From Melitaea cinxia (taxonomy: Eukaryota; Arthropoda; Insecta; Lepidoptera; Nymphalidae), in NCBI RefSeq assembly GCF_905220565.1, contig NC_059421.1, forward strand, positions 8,143,501 to 8,207,500: a stretch of DNA of 64,000 bases, in the 5' to 3' direction. Shown here in pieces: positions 28,101 to 43,100 of the stretch. The translations under genes and the position numbers were made by a program. The notes under the pieces were generated by a model, which ran no database searches, had not been told where the DNA came from, and saw only the letters and a program-made list of their open reading frames with translations. The first letter of the stretch is position 1. Every line of letters begins with the position of its first letter.

Positions 28101-31100
28101 AATACCCCTACCTAGTCCTCATTGCGATACTGCGAGATTTTCCTCCGATCCTGAGCCTCACGTGATTAATGGATGACCCCATGACGACGATTACGGTTAA
28201 AACTTCTGCATTGTGACATTAAAATAAATTTATAAATATTTTAGCGGTTCACGTTTAATATTTCCGGTTTAATGATAATTCTGTTATCATATTTTATATT
28301 TCGTAACTTGTTTTATTTTTGGTAATTTGGTAAATATGTTATGTTTTGATTGGAATTTGTTTGCCTGTTATCTATATTCATATTTATATGTATATAATGA
28401 AACTTATATACTTATGATGATAATAGGTAATGATAATATGTTATTTTTTTTTGTACGCTTGTATAAATAAAAACACTGGTTCACCTCCAACGCCAAGTTT
28501 AAATAATCTATCTCTGAATTTCCTTACGTAAGCTCCATACAAACTATATCAAAAATCTTTCGCTAGTAGGCAAAACCAGAGCCAGATTATTGAAAACGAT
28601 CGTAGTAAAAGTACAAAGATTTTTCCGTTAATTACAAATAACGGATTTTTTTTTTTGCTTCTAGTTAGGTTTTTTTTTAATTTGCATTAAGTTTTAATTA
28701 AAAGAAGCTAGGAAATGAACTAAACAGTTATGGAAGTGTTATCGTTTGCACATAATTCGCGAGGGTGTTCAGTCACTGTGAACTATTAATGTTACGTGTT
28801 AGCCATTTATTCGGTCATTTTTGTAACGGTTACGTTATAGAACTATATGAATCGGATATGTTATCAATATTTGAAAATAGAATAAAAGCAGACTTATGAC
28901 GGTTAAAAATATATTTTTCTTTAAAAATAAAAATTAAGATAATTAAAACTTAGGAAGATACAAATGACAGTTCTACAATAATCTCAAATCTAAGATTGAA
29001 TTATAACTAAAATGTCTAATATGTAGGAATGCTATCTTTAAATTATATTGCAATAGAGATCAGTATCAGTATAAACAAAACATTTCAAGCGATTAAAGCG
29101 CTGATTAATTTGCGATAGTGGCGAGTAAAAACATCAGCGCTTAAAGTTTTTATAGCGTACGATGAGATTTTTTTTAATGTATCCAGGAAGTGTCTATATC
29201 GCTGTAGGGAAGTGTGAAGAGTTAATGAATTTTTAAAAAATAAATAAGGTTTTTCTTTTTAGATTTCGAATTAAATTATTTAGGTGGAAATTGTTCCTTA
29301 TTCACTGTTTTTTTATTTATTTAAAAAATAAAGAGCATAAAGAATTATTGACGAAAGAGTTATTATATCTGTATATAACATTTTGTATCTGTATTTTTAT
29401 ACACAAAAAATGTCAATTAAAAAAATATTTATTAAAAATTTGAAGGTATGGGGAAATAACTACATATTTGAGTTTATGTATCAGTAATAATGCTAAGACG
29501 TGTAATTTGTATGACACCGATCGATGTAGCCTGTGATATCCCATTGCTGGGCATAGGCCTCTTTCACCACGTAGTAGAAGGATTTAATAAATTTTACACT
29601 AAGGTACAGTATTTAATTTACCGATTTCCAAACTAGACGTAGTATGTCGAGTAAGCATCTAGTACAGTGAGCGAGGATGAAAGCCAACACACACGTGCTT
29701 CTAGTCACGTTTGCATTACGGTTACTGATAGGAGAAACGTATTGAATTACTTGTAATGTATAAATATTAATTATAATTAATATTATTGAACAGTTTACGT
29801 GTGTGGCATATGTTCTAGATTAATACCTAGTTATACTTGGACTTTAATACTGTCACTTCAGCCTATCGCAGTCCACTGTTGGACATAGTCCTGCCCAAGT
29901 TCGCGCCAGACATCCCGGTTTTCCGCAATCTTCATCCAGTCTACACCGGCAATTTAAGCCGGGAATAGTGGGCCAACAGTTGTATAGTTATCCCGCCATC
30001 GTTCGGCTTTATAAGTTCCAAGGTAGTAGTGAAACAGTGTTATCCCTTAGTCGCCTCTTACGACACTCACGGGAAGATTTAACCACACAGCATAATTTGG
30101 GGTATTAAGCATATAATTTTAATATGCATTAAAAAAATAATAACTGTTAGCCGTTTACGTCATTCGGCTTGTAATAATTTCTTGCATTTCAATACGTTTT
30201 AAGTTATTTAACGTATGAGATTTGTTTGCGTACTTGCTAAGCTATGCCGTGTATAGTGTCAGTCAACGTCATATTAGTGTGTATGTGTGTTTTCGTCAGT
30301 GTCGTGTGTAAGTGAATGACGTTAAGATGTATTTTTTAGCGCTTTGAGAATTTAAATATTTATTATTTTTATGAAAAGTTTGTTCAATTTAAATAACCTT
30401 ATCGATATTATTAAGATTTATCATAATAATAATATAATAATAATAATATATTCTTTATTGTACACCAAAATATAAACAAACAATAGTAATTACAAAAAAA
30501 AGATGTACAAAGGCGATCTTATCGCTGAAGAGCGATTTCTTCCAGATAACCTTTGGGCACAGGACATGATATAGTAGTGACGGATAGGAAGTGTACAATA
30601 TTCTTAAGGATGAATAAAAATAGTGTATGATAGATTTATTAATTCATACAAATACACATATAAGTACAAATATCCATACATAAATAATCAAAATAGTACT
30701 AATATATCATATAATATATCATAACTAGTTTTATAAAGCATGTTCTACTGCATTTTATAATTAGACGAAATTTGTTGTTTTTTTTTATAAATTTATTTAA
30801 AATGTCGTTAATGATATTTCGTTCTACCGTATTAGCTACACTAATGTATACAAAATAAAACCGATAACACTAATTATAGGTATATTAACTTCGAGATATT
30901 TTTATTCTAACACTGTAATTTATATGTAACACGGGACATTTATCCTGTTTCCTATAGGTCATTTTGAATTATTTATTTTTGGCATTTTTGCAAGTGCCAT
31001 AGTGACAGTTGTGCCATATTATAGTTTTGTCACAACTATACTAACTATATACGTTTTTAACAATGAAAAATCTCTACTACTGTACGTCGTATACTAAGGT

Positions 31101-34100
31101 CTACCGGTCTTAAAAATGGTTTTAACGGCCACGACGCCGTTCCGTTCGTGAAATATTTTTTACTATTTATTAAACCACCTTCACTAAGTCACCGTTACAC
31201 GATTACCGGTTGTGATGTCACGTTCGGATGACAACTATCTCAGTCGCTGTTTCTCTGTGTATTGGGTCAATATCCTTTGAATTACGTCCTTATAGATATT
31301 TGAGTTTTTTTTTTTTTTTTACGATTTACACGATTGATGATAATATTTATCACTTTAAAAATAAAATTATTATTTCTATAAGTTCACGACTTCTGTATAA
31401 ATAAACGTTAGAACTTTGTTTGAAATATCTCGTTTTCTTTTATTTTTCTAACATTATTTATATTTTATTTTTACTGTAAAACCTATTAAAAATATAAATA
31501 AGGGAATAAATTTTAATCAACTTTTACTCTTTTAAGTACTTTAATTTTATTTCATTGTTAACTGTATCAAAAAATGTAATGAGAAAAAAAACACTTGTTA
31601 AACAAATTTCTTTTCCCACGAGACACATTTCAATCTCGGTCTTTCTCACAAGTGTATTTCCGAAATCGAGATCTTAAAATGTACAAAAACACGGATGTCC
31701 GGTCAGCTGATTAAATGAATCTTGATCCCTACTGTTTGAGAATTTCTTTTAAATTTTTGTATAATAAAAAAAGGAAAAAAACTATATGGGTATCCGAGAT
31801 GGGTACCAGGGCGTTATGGGTATATAAGAGTCAATTCCAGGACAGCGGCAGTCGCGCCGGGTCGTCGACCCCCGAAACTGGCGCGTAGCGGTGCCCGGTC
31901 GTTACCCGCCCGTCCTTACACCGCTTGTGACCTTATGTCCACCTGGTACTTTGACGTTCTGTTAGTAGCGAAATTCCTTGATTAGGAAAATTAAAACACC
32001 AAGTTGTGGATGAGCTATTTGACGGATGATGATGATATCCAACAGATAAAAGTTTTTGATGTATTATCATTTTTTATCACCGAATTCCACTGATATATAT
32101 GATGATGGGATATTCCTGTTTGTGAAAATGAATCTAAAAGCTATAATAGTTTATTTAATTCAGGCAAAACAGGTCCTAATGACCTATTAGACCTGCTGTT
32201 AAAGTCTAGTTGTAAGATCAAACAGGCCCTAGCGTTTTCTATTTTAAGATGGTATGAAATGTTTTTTTTTAACTATGGCGTTGTTTCCGTAATTAACTAT
32301 AATATTACTGAAAATATCGCAAAATAATTAGTCAAACCAGTTTTATACTAATGCCAAAGTTATTAAAACTCAAAGTCAAACAGTTACTTCCGGTTTTGAA
32401 TAAAAAAAGTGTTCAATTTAAAATACGTATAAGTGAATAATATTTTATGTTAAATAACTGTGTCCATGTTTTAAAAACCTATATATTTACAGGAGTATCT
32501 CTATACGTCCCTTTATATTTTACACATTAAAGAACAGAAACAAAGTTTACTTTGGTATTACTAAACTGTTAAAGCTCAATGCTAAGATTTTTTATAGATT
32601 TTCGTTGCGTAAATCGTCCTGTTATTTGAATAAAAATCAATAAAAAAGTAATGGCAAATAAAATGTACTCATCTCGTTGATACAAGTCGTTCATTGCTCC
32701 CATAATCCATAGACGATTCCGTGAAATTGCTAAATTATGAAAACTTACTGGTAGCATGACTTGATAATAGCAAATTTACTATCACTTAATTAACATTGTT
32801 ACCTTTTAAATGTTAATTTAAATTATATTCATAAGATAACACAAGCGTTACATTTCGGTCTAACGTCTGACTGTATTTTATTATAATTCGATTATTTATT
32901 ACGATTCGGTCTGTAACATCCCAGTGTTGGGCATAGGCATATTTCTCCATCTAAGAGAAAGATCAGAGCTTAATCTACCACGCTGCTCCACTGCGGTTTA
33001 GCGGTTGCGGGTGCATCGTAATGTTAGGTTATATAGCCTACAACTCAACCAGGCTAATAAAATGATATGAAATATTAGTATACATTTATGTAGCCTAGTC
33101 AACTCTTTCTGGTTCCTAATAGCGGACCTACACACGCAATGCATCCTGTTTCTAAAAGTTATGTAATTTGTTGTTGTTTTATGTTGTTTAAAAAAGAAAC
33201 TTGAGAATTTTAAATGCTTATTTTTAAATAATGACTGTGTATTAATTCAGCGAATACTGCTGATAAAATATAATTAGAGACGCATTGTCGTAGTAGTCGG
33301 TTTCGTCGAGTCTTCACTACGAAGATTCCGCACTGCTTGATGACAAAAGTCTTCGAACAATGCGTCCTGCCTGTGTTAACATACGCAGCCGAGACGTGGA
33401 CCCTGACGAAGGGACTGGTCCACAAGTTTAGGGTCGCTCAACGTGCGATGAAACGGGCTATGCTTGGGGTTTCTCTCAAAGATAGGATTAGAAATGAGAC
33501 TATCCGCGAGAGAACGAAAGTAACCGACATACCCCACAGAATTAGCAAGTTGAAGTGGCAGTGGACTGGCCATCTATGCCGCAGGACCGATGGTTGTTGG
33601 AGCAGACGGGTCCTGGAGTGGAGACCGCGTTTTGGCAAACGCAGTGTGGGACGTCCTCCGGCCCGTTGGACCGACGATCTACGTAAGATTGCCGGTGTAG
33701 GCTGGATGAGGATTGCGGAAGACCGGGATGTCTGGCGCGAACTTGGGGAGGCCTATGTCCAGCAGTGGACTGCGATAGGCTGAAGTGTGTGTGTGTGTCG
33801 TAGTAGTAATAGTAGTTAATGTAGGCTTCAAAACACTATTGAATCGTCATTTTACAAATTAAAATTATATTCGTACAACTAATGTCATACCTAAATAATT
33901 CCTAAATATTACCTAATTAATTTTCTCAGTAAGAAGTTAAGTTCCAATGCTTAAATTAAAATATATGTGAATGAAACGTCGATAAAAAAGAAATGTGACG
34001 AATAGCAATTGCGTCGTACGAAAATATTAAGTATCGCGTCGACGCGCATCTAATAAATAAATATTTGTAAGATTTTTTCCTTGAAATCAACATAATTGCT

Positions 34101-37100
34101 TCGATTATACGAATATACGAATACTAGAAGCCTGTCGCGGTTTTAGCTGTAATTATATAATAAAATTTGTTTACATACAGAATTTTTATTTGTAATGTAA
34201 ATGATGACGAATTGGCAAAACTTAATTCGAAAGCTAGTGCTTGTCATGTAAATGTCGCGATCTGACGAGAGGCTTTCGGGTTATCCGTAATAAAGCGTGT
34301 TAAAAATTTTTTTTTGTTTACGAAGATACCCTACAGTATATAATTAAAAAAAAAACTTATTCATGATATTTAAGTTATTTAAAACTACTTAGTGAACTTA
34401 AACCATCTGGATCAAAATGTTTTGATCAATAACATGTTTATGGTATCCTCGCACTAGTAACTTGATTCACGCTTGCCATGTTTTTAGGGGGCGTATAGCG
34501 TTGACATTAATGGACCACCCGCATGATAAGCTCTCACGACATAATGAACTCGATTGTTCAGATTCTGTGAAAGTTATGGGAGATTTTTACCTTTTTTTTT
34601 ACTTAAGAAACTAATATTTTCGTCATAAATAAAAAGCCATATATACATATAAAGTTAAAGAAAAAAAAGTAACTTAAAATAAATAATTTTGTTTTTTTTA
34701 GTAAATTTGCTACGATTTTGAAATTATTCCTTGCATAAAATTAACATTTTAGATTTGATAATTTATTAAAATAAAATATATTATGTACCTATATTGAACA
34801 GTAAGTGATCGGTGTCTGCACGGTAACATGTTGATACTTTGTCTGATCTGAACACATGTCATAATAACGACGGGATATTAGATATTCATAACATTAATTA
34901 GATCTTAAACAGTTGCTTATGGTAGCAATATCATATATATTAATACGCCAAGGTTAAGAGATTTCCCTCCCTTTTTAGAAAAAAACCTCACAATTCACAT
35001 AAATTATATATCATTTTATAGATAACTAGCTGACCCGGCGAACTTCGTATCGCCTAACAGTGACTTTTAAGTATTATCACAAATCTTTTGTATGGGAGTA
35101 TAGAAAAGTGTTGTTTATAGACTTTTTCAGGAAATTTAATTTTTTTTTTTTAGAATTTTTCTCTCCGTAAGAACCATCCTCGTACTTCAAGGAATATTTT
35201 AAAAAAAGAATTAGCGAAATCGGTACAACCGTTTTCGAGTTTTGCGCTTAGCAACACATTCAGCGATTCATTTTTATATTATAGAAGATTAATTGCTTGC
35301 CCTACCGGCATGCACAACTAAAAAATTTAAACTATTTAAAATCTAAGGTTAGGTATGCTTTATGAACAAGGAAGGCTATTTTTGTAAAATGACGATTTGA
35401 AAGTGCTCTTGGAGCCTATTTAAATAAAGCTGGTTTTGATTTTGATTTTTTCCTCAAATCAACGCGGGTGTAACCGCGGCGCCCAGCTAGTTTTTTATAA
35501 TATGCTGTACGTTTTGGTCTTAAGAGTCCGAAAACAAAAACAAACGCTCTGCATAGCAAATATAGTATATATGATCTGTAATTTTATATAAACACTTGTC
35601 TAGGGCGGGAATCGAACTCGCAGTGGTTAACACAATAGCTGTTTGTCTCTGAAAACTGGTTAATGGTCAAAAACACTGCTACATTGTATTAAGATTAATC
35701 TCAATGTACTAGTCTTCAGTACTTCAGTTTTCTGCTGATAAGTATTGATTGAAAAGTGAAAAGATTTTAATGTCAAATCCTTTAAAAATTAAAATTGTAT
35801 GATGTGACATAATATAAAGCATTAATTTTGAATATTATTTTTTGTGAAGTAAACAATATGTTAGATACACGTACATATGTCTAGACAATAATATTTTAAA
35901 TATAGCCACAAAACCACAACAAGACTTAGCTAATACTGATAGTTGTATAATTTATAAGTACAGGGATATTATTTATAGGATATTTATTAGGACCTATGAC
36001 ATTTTATTTATAGATATTAGGTTTATATACATATAGTAAAAGGTAACTACTGTGTGGCTACGGTACTAAAGAATATGGCCACCCCCTCTCTTCCCGTGGG
36101 TGTCGTAAGAGGCGACTGAGGGATAACACGGTTCCGTTACCACCTTGGAATTAAAAAGCCGACCGGTGGCGAGATAACCATCCAACTGCTGGCTTTGAAA
36201 TACACAGGCCGAAGACGGGCAGCAGCGTCTTCGGTGCGACAAAGCCAGCCCTGCGGTCACCAACCCGCCTGCCCAGCGTGGTGACTATGGGCAAAACACA
36301 TGAGTTCACGTTATTTTTGGCGTAAACTTGTGGAGGGCTATGTCCAGCAGTGGACTGTATAGGCTGTAATGATGATGAAAAGGTAACGAAAATACTAATA
36401 TCAACGAATGGAATATATAAATAAGAATTCATAACTCATAGCTTTTAGAGTGCTTTTGTTTTGCTTCTGTTTTCGTTATTATTTTCATATTTTGCTATAT
36501 GGTATACAATATCAATTAGCTAACTCAAACTTCTATAGTCAAATTAAGGTTACATCCAATGTACATTAAAACGCCAATTTGTATTGTAATTACCCTTTAA
36601 TTTACCGCAATAAACGATCTATGATATATGGAAATAACAGCGATCGTCATGACATGACGTTCCTTGCTTTTACAACCACGGTGATATTTATGAAAGCTAT
36701 ACTCACGAATTGAGGCATGATATTTTATGGCTTACAACCAAACACCATACAAATGGTAAAGGAATTAAAATCAGTTATTGATGTCAAAAGTTATCAAGTA
36801 CAAACGAAACCTTTACAATATTAATATGGATAGTTTACAATCATAGGTCCTAAACCTTTAACAGCACGATTCATTAGCTTTAAGAGTATGGATTTGACTT
36901 TCAAATGTGTATTTGAATATACAATGTACTAACTCGGTGAATGGTTGGTTTCAAATAAAAAATGCCCTCCGCCTAACAGGGCACAAGTGAGGTAAACAAC
37001 CCCAGAACATCTGCCCTTTGTAGAAAAAATAAATAAAAATACGCCACCTGGCCTGTGGACGGGAGCTTGTGATTATGTGCTCCGAGACATTTGGGACATT

Positions 37101-40100
37101 ATGGGAGCTTTTATCGTAGCAGATTTTTTGGTATTCAATTGTTATTTGTAAGATGAAGTAATTTTTAATTTATATAGTTATTGACACATTTTCGATGACT
37201 TTCCATTGTTCTGTTTGATACTTTAGTTATTGGTATTAACATAAGCTTAGGTAACAGCGTTCCTACCTAGACCATAACCTTTACTTTCCACAAAACGAGA
37301 TTTTGGTCAAGCTTATAATCAATTCAGAAACATGCGCTTTGTGCTTCTTTTCTTATATTCAGACGAATTTCTGGTCATAGATAATAGAGCTTATCATACT
37401 GCGATAACTTTAAAAATAACTTATTCCACAAAATGTTGTAATCGTTTGTGCAACTGTTACGTAATGATTCATTTTGTTGAGCAATCTGAAACCTTGCTTA
37501 TTATCCTTATATCTGTTTGTTATCTTCCTTATATCTGTATTTAATAAAATGTCGTTAAAGACATCGTAAGATAACACGATAACTCCGGGATTTACCCGAC
37601 CGATTGACAAGTTAACTTTTTTTTACTTTATCTATTTACTAAGAAAGTTTTTAAGGGCCATTTTCGCCGGCTGCTGATAAAGTTTTAGATAGTTATCTGA
37701 CATATAAAGAAGCAAATATAATTATCGGAAACTCATTTGCAAGCTGCCAAAAATACTCTTTTACGTACGTAATCATAAGTCGGAAGGCACTTCGAAAAAA
37801 ATAAAATAAAATAAATTATCGACACACCAAAAACAAAGGTTATTTAGAACATTAGTGCTAGTCACATACGATTGACAAAAGTATTACCAATTTTTCCGAA
37901 GAAAAAAAAACAATCATTTTGATAAAACAGACCTCCAACCCACGTAACTATTATGCTATGAACTATATATATATATATATATATATATCGGTATATAAGG
38001 TTAGCCAAATAATTGTCTTATACATTTTTCCTGTCACTTGTGTAGGCGTCTGTTTGTTCAAGATCAAAGACTCAAACAATGCTATTGTTATTAATGTATG
38101 TTATTACTACGTGAAAATTATATACGTGTTAAACAATTAAGTATTTATTTTATTATTTTTAATAAACAATAAAATATGTAAGGTTTTTCTCAAGAAAATC
38201 CTTGATAAATTAATCGATTTAAGACGAGAAATAAAAACCAGCCAGGAGCGAATCGGACTCGCGCACCGAGGGTTTCGCACAAACAAACTTATTATATGAT
38301 GTAACTTAAAATTTATGTTCTTCACGATTTTTTTCTTTATCTGTTTTTATGTTGCTTCGTAACAAATTTCAGGACTTATGAGTTCACGGAAAATGCCCTG
38401 TAAGTTTTGATTCCCTTGCAAGAGACGAAAATTTGCAGCATAAACGGCTGTATCTTTTGATCGCTTTGAGTTAGAAGTTTGATTTTTTCGCAGCTCCAAG
38501 GAACAGTAGTAGATTTGAGTATTTTATATGAATTTTAGCTTGATACCTTCACGCATTCCTGAGAAAAAGGGTCCAGACAGACAGACGGACAACAAAGTGA
38601 TCCTACAAGGGTTCCGTTTTTTTTTCTTTTGACGTACGGAACTCTAAAAAGATCTGAAATTTTTTTTACTTTGTCTTAAGTACAGAACACTATTTACTGA
38701 GTAACACACATTACAGATATAATGTTTACGTTTAAAATGATAACCCCAAGAAGCAAGACAACAGCTTCTACAACTAATTGTTTAGTGTACGTTAATACAC
38801 ATCGCCTAGCGAGGCATATCTAAAATCGAATTTAACTATTTAGTTTATTTGTGCCCTGTGAGAAGAGGGTAATTTTATATTCGATTATACACATATATTT
38901 TTTGAAGTAAATACGTATTATCAACGATTACTCCAAAAGTTGCAATCGGATCTCGATGAAATTTAAATGTGACCACATGATAAACATCGGCTTTCGATTA
39001 AATTAAAAATCATTAAAATCGGTACACAGGTTATGCGGATAACTTTTGGAGTAATCGTTTATAATGCGTATTTACTTGACTATTTTTTCGTCTACCTACG
39101 TTGTATTACTTGTCGATATAATTGAAGTCGGTTTTTTTTCGTTTGCCTGCGAACACAATTATAAGAATATTATTCAATGAAGATGTATATGAATACAAAT
39201 TTCAAGCAAATTAAAATCAAAATAAACCAAATTAATAAGCTTATACTCGGCGCACCGCGTCCATCATCCGGTACGGACAAATCGTCCGTTTTACGATCCT
39301 TCCGAGAAATAAATACAGTTACAACGATACGTACGTTAATCGTAAATTTAATTAATTACTTTTCGCGAAAGATGCGCCAAATGTGACTGTATTTACAGAT
39401 ACATTCAGAAAATTAGACATTTTCTTTATAATGTAAAGCGTTAAATTAACGGGGCCTAAACTTCTAAAATCTTTTGGGATAATCATCGCGTCTAAGATAG
39501 ATTAACAAAAACAATTTTGATGATACGATAATAATTAAATATTCGGGCCTCGGTTGGATGTTTACAATCTTTCAAATTTCCGGTGTCTGTTAGTTTGATA
39601 AGCATTTAAAAAGAATATTAAGAACATATTTTGGGGTTTTAGTCACGTCGAGAGGTATCATCAGTGTTTCAAAAAGCTACTACCTAATTAAACATTAATT
39701 ATAATACATATCATTACATAGTATAAAACAAAAGTCGCTTCCCGCTGTCTCTATGCTTAAATCTTTGAATATTGTGGTGAGAAAATAAATAAATCTTATT
39801 ATTATTATCTTAAATCTTATTAGATCTTTAAAACTACGCTACGGATTTTGATGCGGTTTTTTTTAGGAAATATAGTGAGTCCAGAGTAAAGTTTATATGT
39901 ATAATACAGTAGAGGTATACATGCATAATAAAGTAGAGGAACACAGATAGTTTTTAAAACCGTCGAAGCCGGGGAAGGTCGCTAGTTATATATAAAGTAC
40001 TTCGATTAATATTCGACATTAAAAGGTAAATCAGTTAAATTATATTCGTCAAAGTTAATTTAAGGAGAGACGGCGCTTTAAATATTTTCATTATCTCGGT

Positions 40101-43100
40101 TCGAGCCTTCGAGCCTACGAGGCGAAGGTCAAGGACGTAGGTTGAGGGCTCGAGTTCAACACACCAAAGTACAAAGGTTCAATATTCTGTGGTTTGTGTG
40201 ATTGAGAGTAACCTGTTACGTAACAAGTGTTTTAAAGAAACATTTAAGATAATAATTTTTTTTATTGTTTTAGTTAACTATGGTATAAGTATAGCTGGAT
40301 GAAAGATCTTATATATTAAATTCTCGTGTCACAATGTTAGTACCCCTAAGTTATGGGGAGGGGGGGGGGGTTAGGGGTATAAACATATATGGCAAAACAA
40401 CGTTTGCGGAGTCAGCTAGTAATATTATACATAATTATAAATATGTGTAATTGAAGTTTGTTTGGTTGACGCAAGCATCTTAGTAACTATTGGTGCGAAT
40501 TTAATAATTATTTTCTTAAGTGTTGGATAGTTTATCGAAGAAGGCTATAAGGCTTAATCTCGCTATGATAGCATAGTAACAGAGGATAAACAAATATTGA
40601 CTAATGTTACTATTTAATTATTCGGAATTCTTTAGTAAGACTGATGAACTTAAAAAAACGTGTCATAATTAATAGCTCATTAAGCATTTGGAAAATCATA
40701 TTCTTAAAACAATGCGAACGTTAGATAGTCCGTACTAAGATTTAATTCGTGTGTGGGGCAGTGGTTTTAGCTATCGCTCTAGAGACAGCCGGTTCAATAC
40801 CCACTCTTGACACATGCTTGTCTTGGTCTAGTTAGTTTAAATATACCATATATTTGATTGGAGAATGAGGCTTACGCCCAGCAGAGGGATGTTACAGGTT
40901 GAATCATAAAAGTTATGACTATAACTAATAGGTCCTCTATTGCGTTTGACTTTCGTATTACAGAGCTATCCTGACATAAACTTGTCATCGTACTAAGAGT
41001 ATTATACAATATATTTTGGTACAAATTACCGTCGTCTAGAGGAAAAACGAAATCTTACCACTCATAAAGACACGTTGGACATTTATAATTACAATCATGT
41101 CCGGCCTCGTCGAGAGTGACATTCACGAAAGGGCATAAGTTCGCGGTCGTGCGAAAATATGACCTTTAGAATACAGTGATTATTTTAATATGTTTGTTTT
41201 TTGGATAATCCGGTTTGAAAATATGACTGGCAGGAATTGAAAAGTATAAAAAAATCGGGGATCAAAAAGTTGGCTGGTTGTTTAAGAGAGGCTTATGTAC
41301 CTTTTTTTTGTTTTTTTTTATTTCACTAGGTTGGCAAACAAGCGTACGGCTCACCTGATGGTAAGCGATTACCGTTGCTTATAGACACCTGCAACACCAG
41401 AAGCATCGCAAGCGCGTTGCCGACCCAATCCCCAATCCCCCCAGGAGCTCTGGTCACCTTACTCACCAACAGGAACACAATACTGCTTGAAAACAGTATT
41501 ATTTTGCTGTGATCTTCTGTAAGGTCGAGGTACTACCCACGTCGGGCTGCTCCATATTTTGAGCAGGAAATTCCTGCTGTGCCCTACCTCAGCCTGTAAA
41601 TACGCACGAAATTAGTAAAAAATTTACCGACCGTCAATCATGTTGGCGTTGTTTCAAAATTAAAGCCGTCATATATATATAATTTTAATAATTAATTAAT
41701 TGACAAAAAAAGCAATAGTAAATTTTTTTGTTCTTGATGCCGGTAGAACAAGCAATTATCTATGAAATGATATATATTTTATGTGGAATAATTGTGAGTT
41801 GTTTTTCCTAAAAAGGGAGGCAAACATCTTAACCTTAGCGTATTTAATATATATGTTAGTACTAGCTGAACCAGCTAACTGCTGTACGGCTGTGCTGTCA
41901 TATATTTCTTTCGTGGGTGTATCAATTCTCTTTTTACCCGACTGCCAAGGGAGGGTTATGTTTTTCGCGCGTATCTTGTATGTATGTATGTATGTAATAT
42001 TCTTTACTACCTCATATTTCCAGAACCACTAAACGGATTTACATAACTGAGGTATCGTTAGGTTCGTCTTTGCTGCCCAAGTGTTCTTAGATAGGTGACA
42101 TTAAAAAAAATCAAACATGGCGGCTGTGCGAAGCCATTGTATTTAATGAAAAAAAATTTTTTTTTCTCGAATACTACAATATGGGTATCAAATTGAAGGG
42201 CACAATACAAGGATTTTAAAAAGGTATATCATGATTATTATTACCGTAATACTAAGACAGAAATACAATATTAAAGTTTAAAAAATGTGGACTTTGCTCT
42301 TTCGCACGCCTATGCCATGTCAAACTCGCCTCCTAGGCGACGATCAACTTCGGGGTGTAGCCTTTCAAATAAAATACAATGGTTAAAAAAAAACATACAA
42401 TTAAAATTACAAATAAAAATTAATAAATGTCACACCAATTTACAATTACATTAATAAAATTAATAACAAATACATAATACCAAATACAAACAAATAATTT
42501 TAATAATAATTTCATTATATTAAAACTAATAGTTGTTGATTTAAGCAGTCACCTATTTGCTAAAGGTCAGGCTTACGTTGCTTTGAGCAGAGTGAGATCT
42601 TTCTCCGGGCTTGCTATCAGTTCTCTTGACCCTAAAAATTTACTTAATCAACCACATGATGTAAACTGTTTTAATTAATTGAACCGATTACGTAATTTGT
42701 CTGACTAAAAAGACATAAATAAAATAATAATTAAAAAAAAAACAAAAAACCCGCCTGCGTGAAGAACAACTAATAGAAAATCAACTGAAAAAGCTGGAAC
42801 AAGATAAAAATTCAATATGCACACAAAGTCAGCGAAATAAATAGAAACAGTATCAAACATTTTTTGCTGTACATTTAAAATATATTAATAAGGTAGTCCT
42901 TCGAAACTTTATGCAACGTCATAGATAATATGCAGTCGGAGGCATGAAATTGAAGGATAAGTCAAATCATTCTCTCTTTGTGCATGTCTCCGACTGCATG
43001 TTATGTACGACGTTGCATAAAGTTTCGAAGGACTACCGTATTAATATATTTTAAATGTACAGCACAAAATGTTTGATACTGTTTCTATTTATTTCGCTGA

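Noticed and set aside
31840..31915. GC-rich patch as an rRNA or snRNA fragment
   Set aside because: I could not match it to any conserved rRNA or snRNA segment. The TATA/initiator spacing is the better-supported reading.
36151..36432. Open frames of 60-93 codons across family B copies (also 23333-23572, 45269-45523, 60500-60691)
   Set aside because: The same frames recur wherever family B occurs, on the antisense strand, and are broken in other copies. They reflect repeat sequence, not genes.
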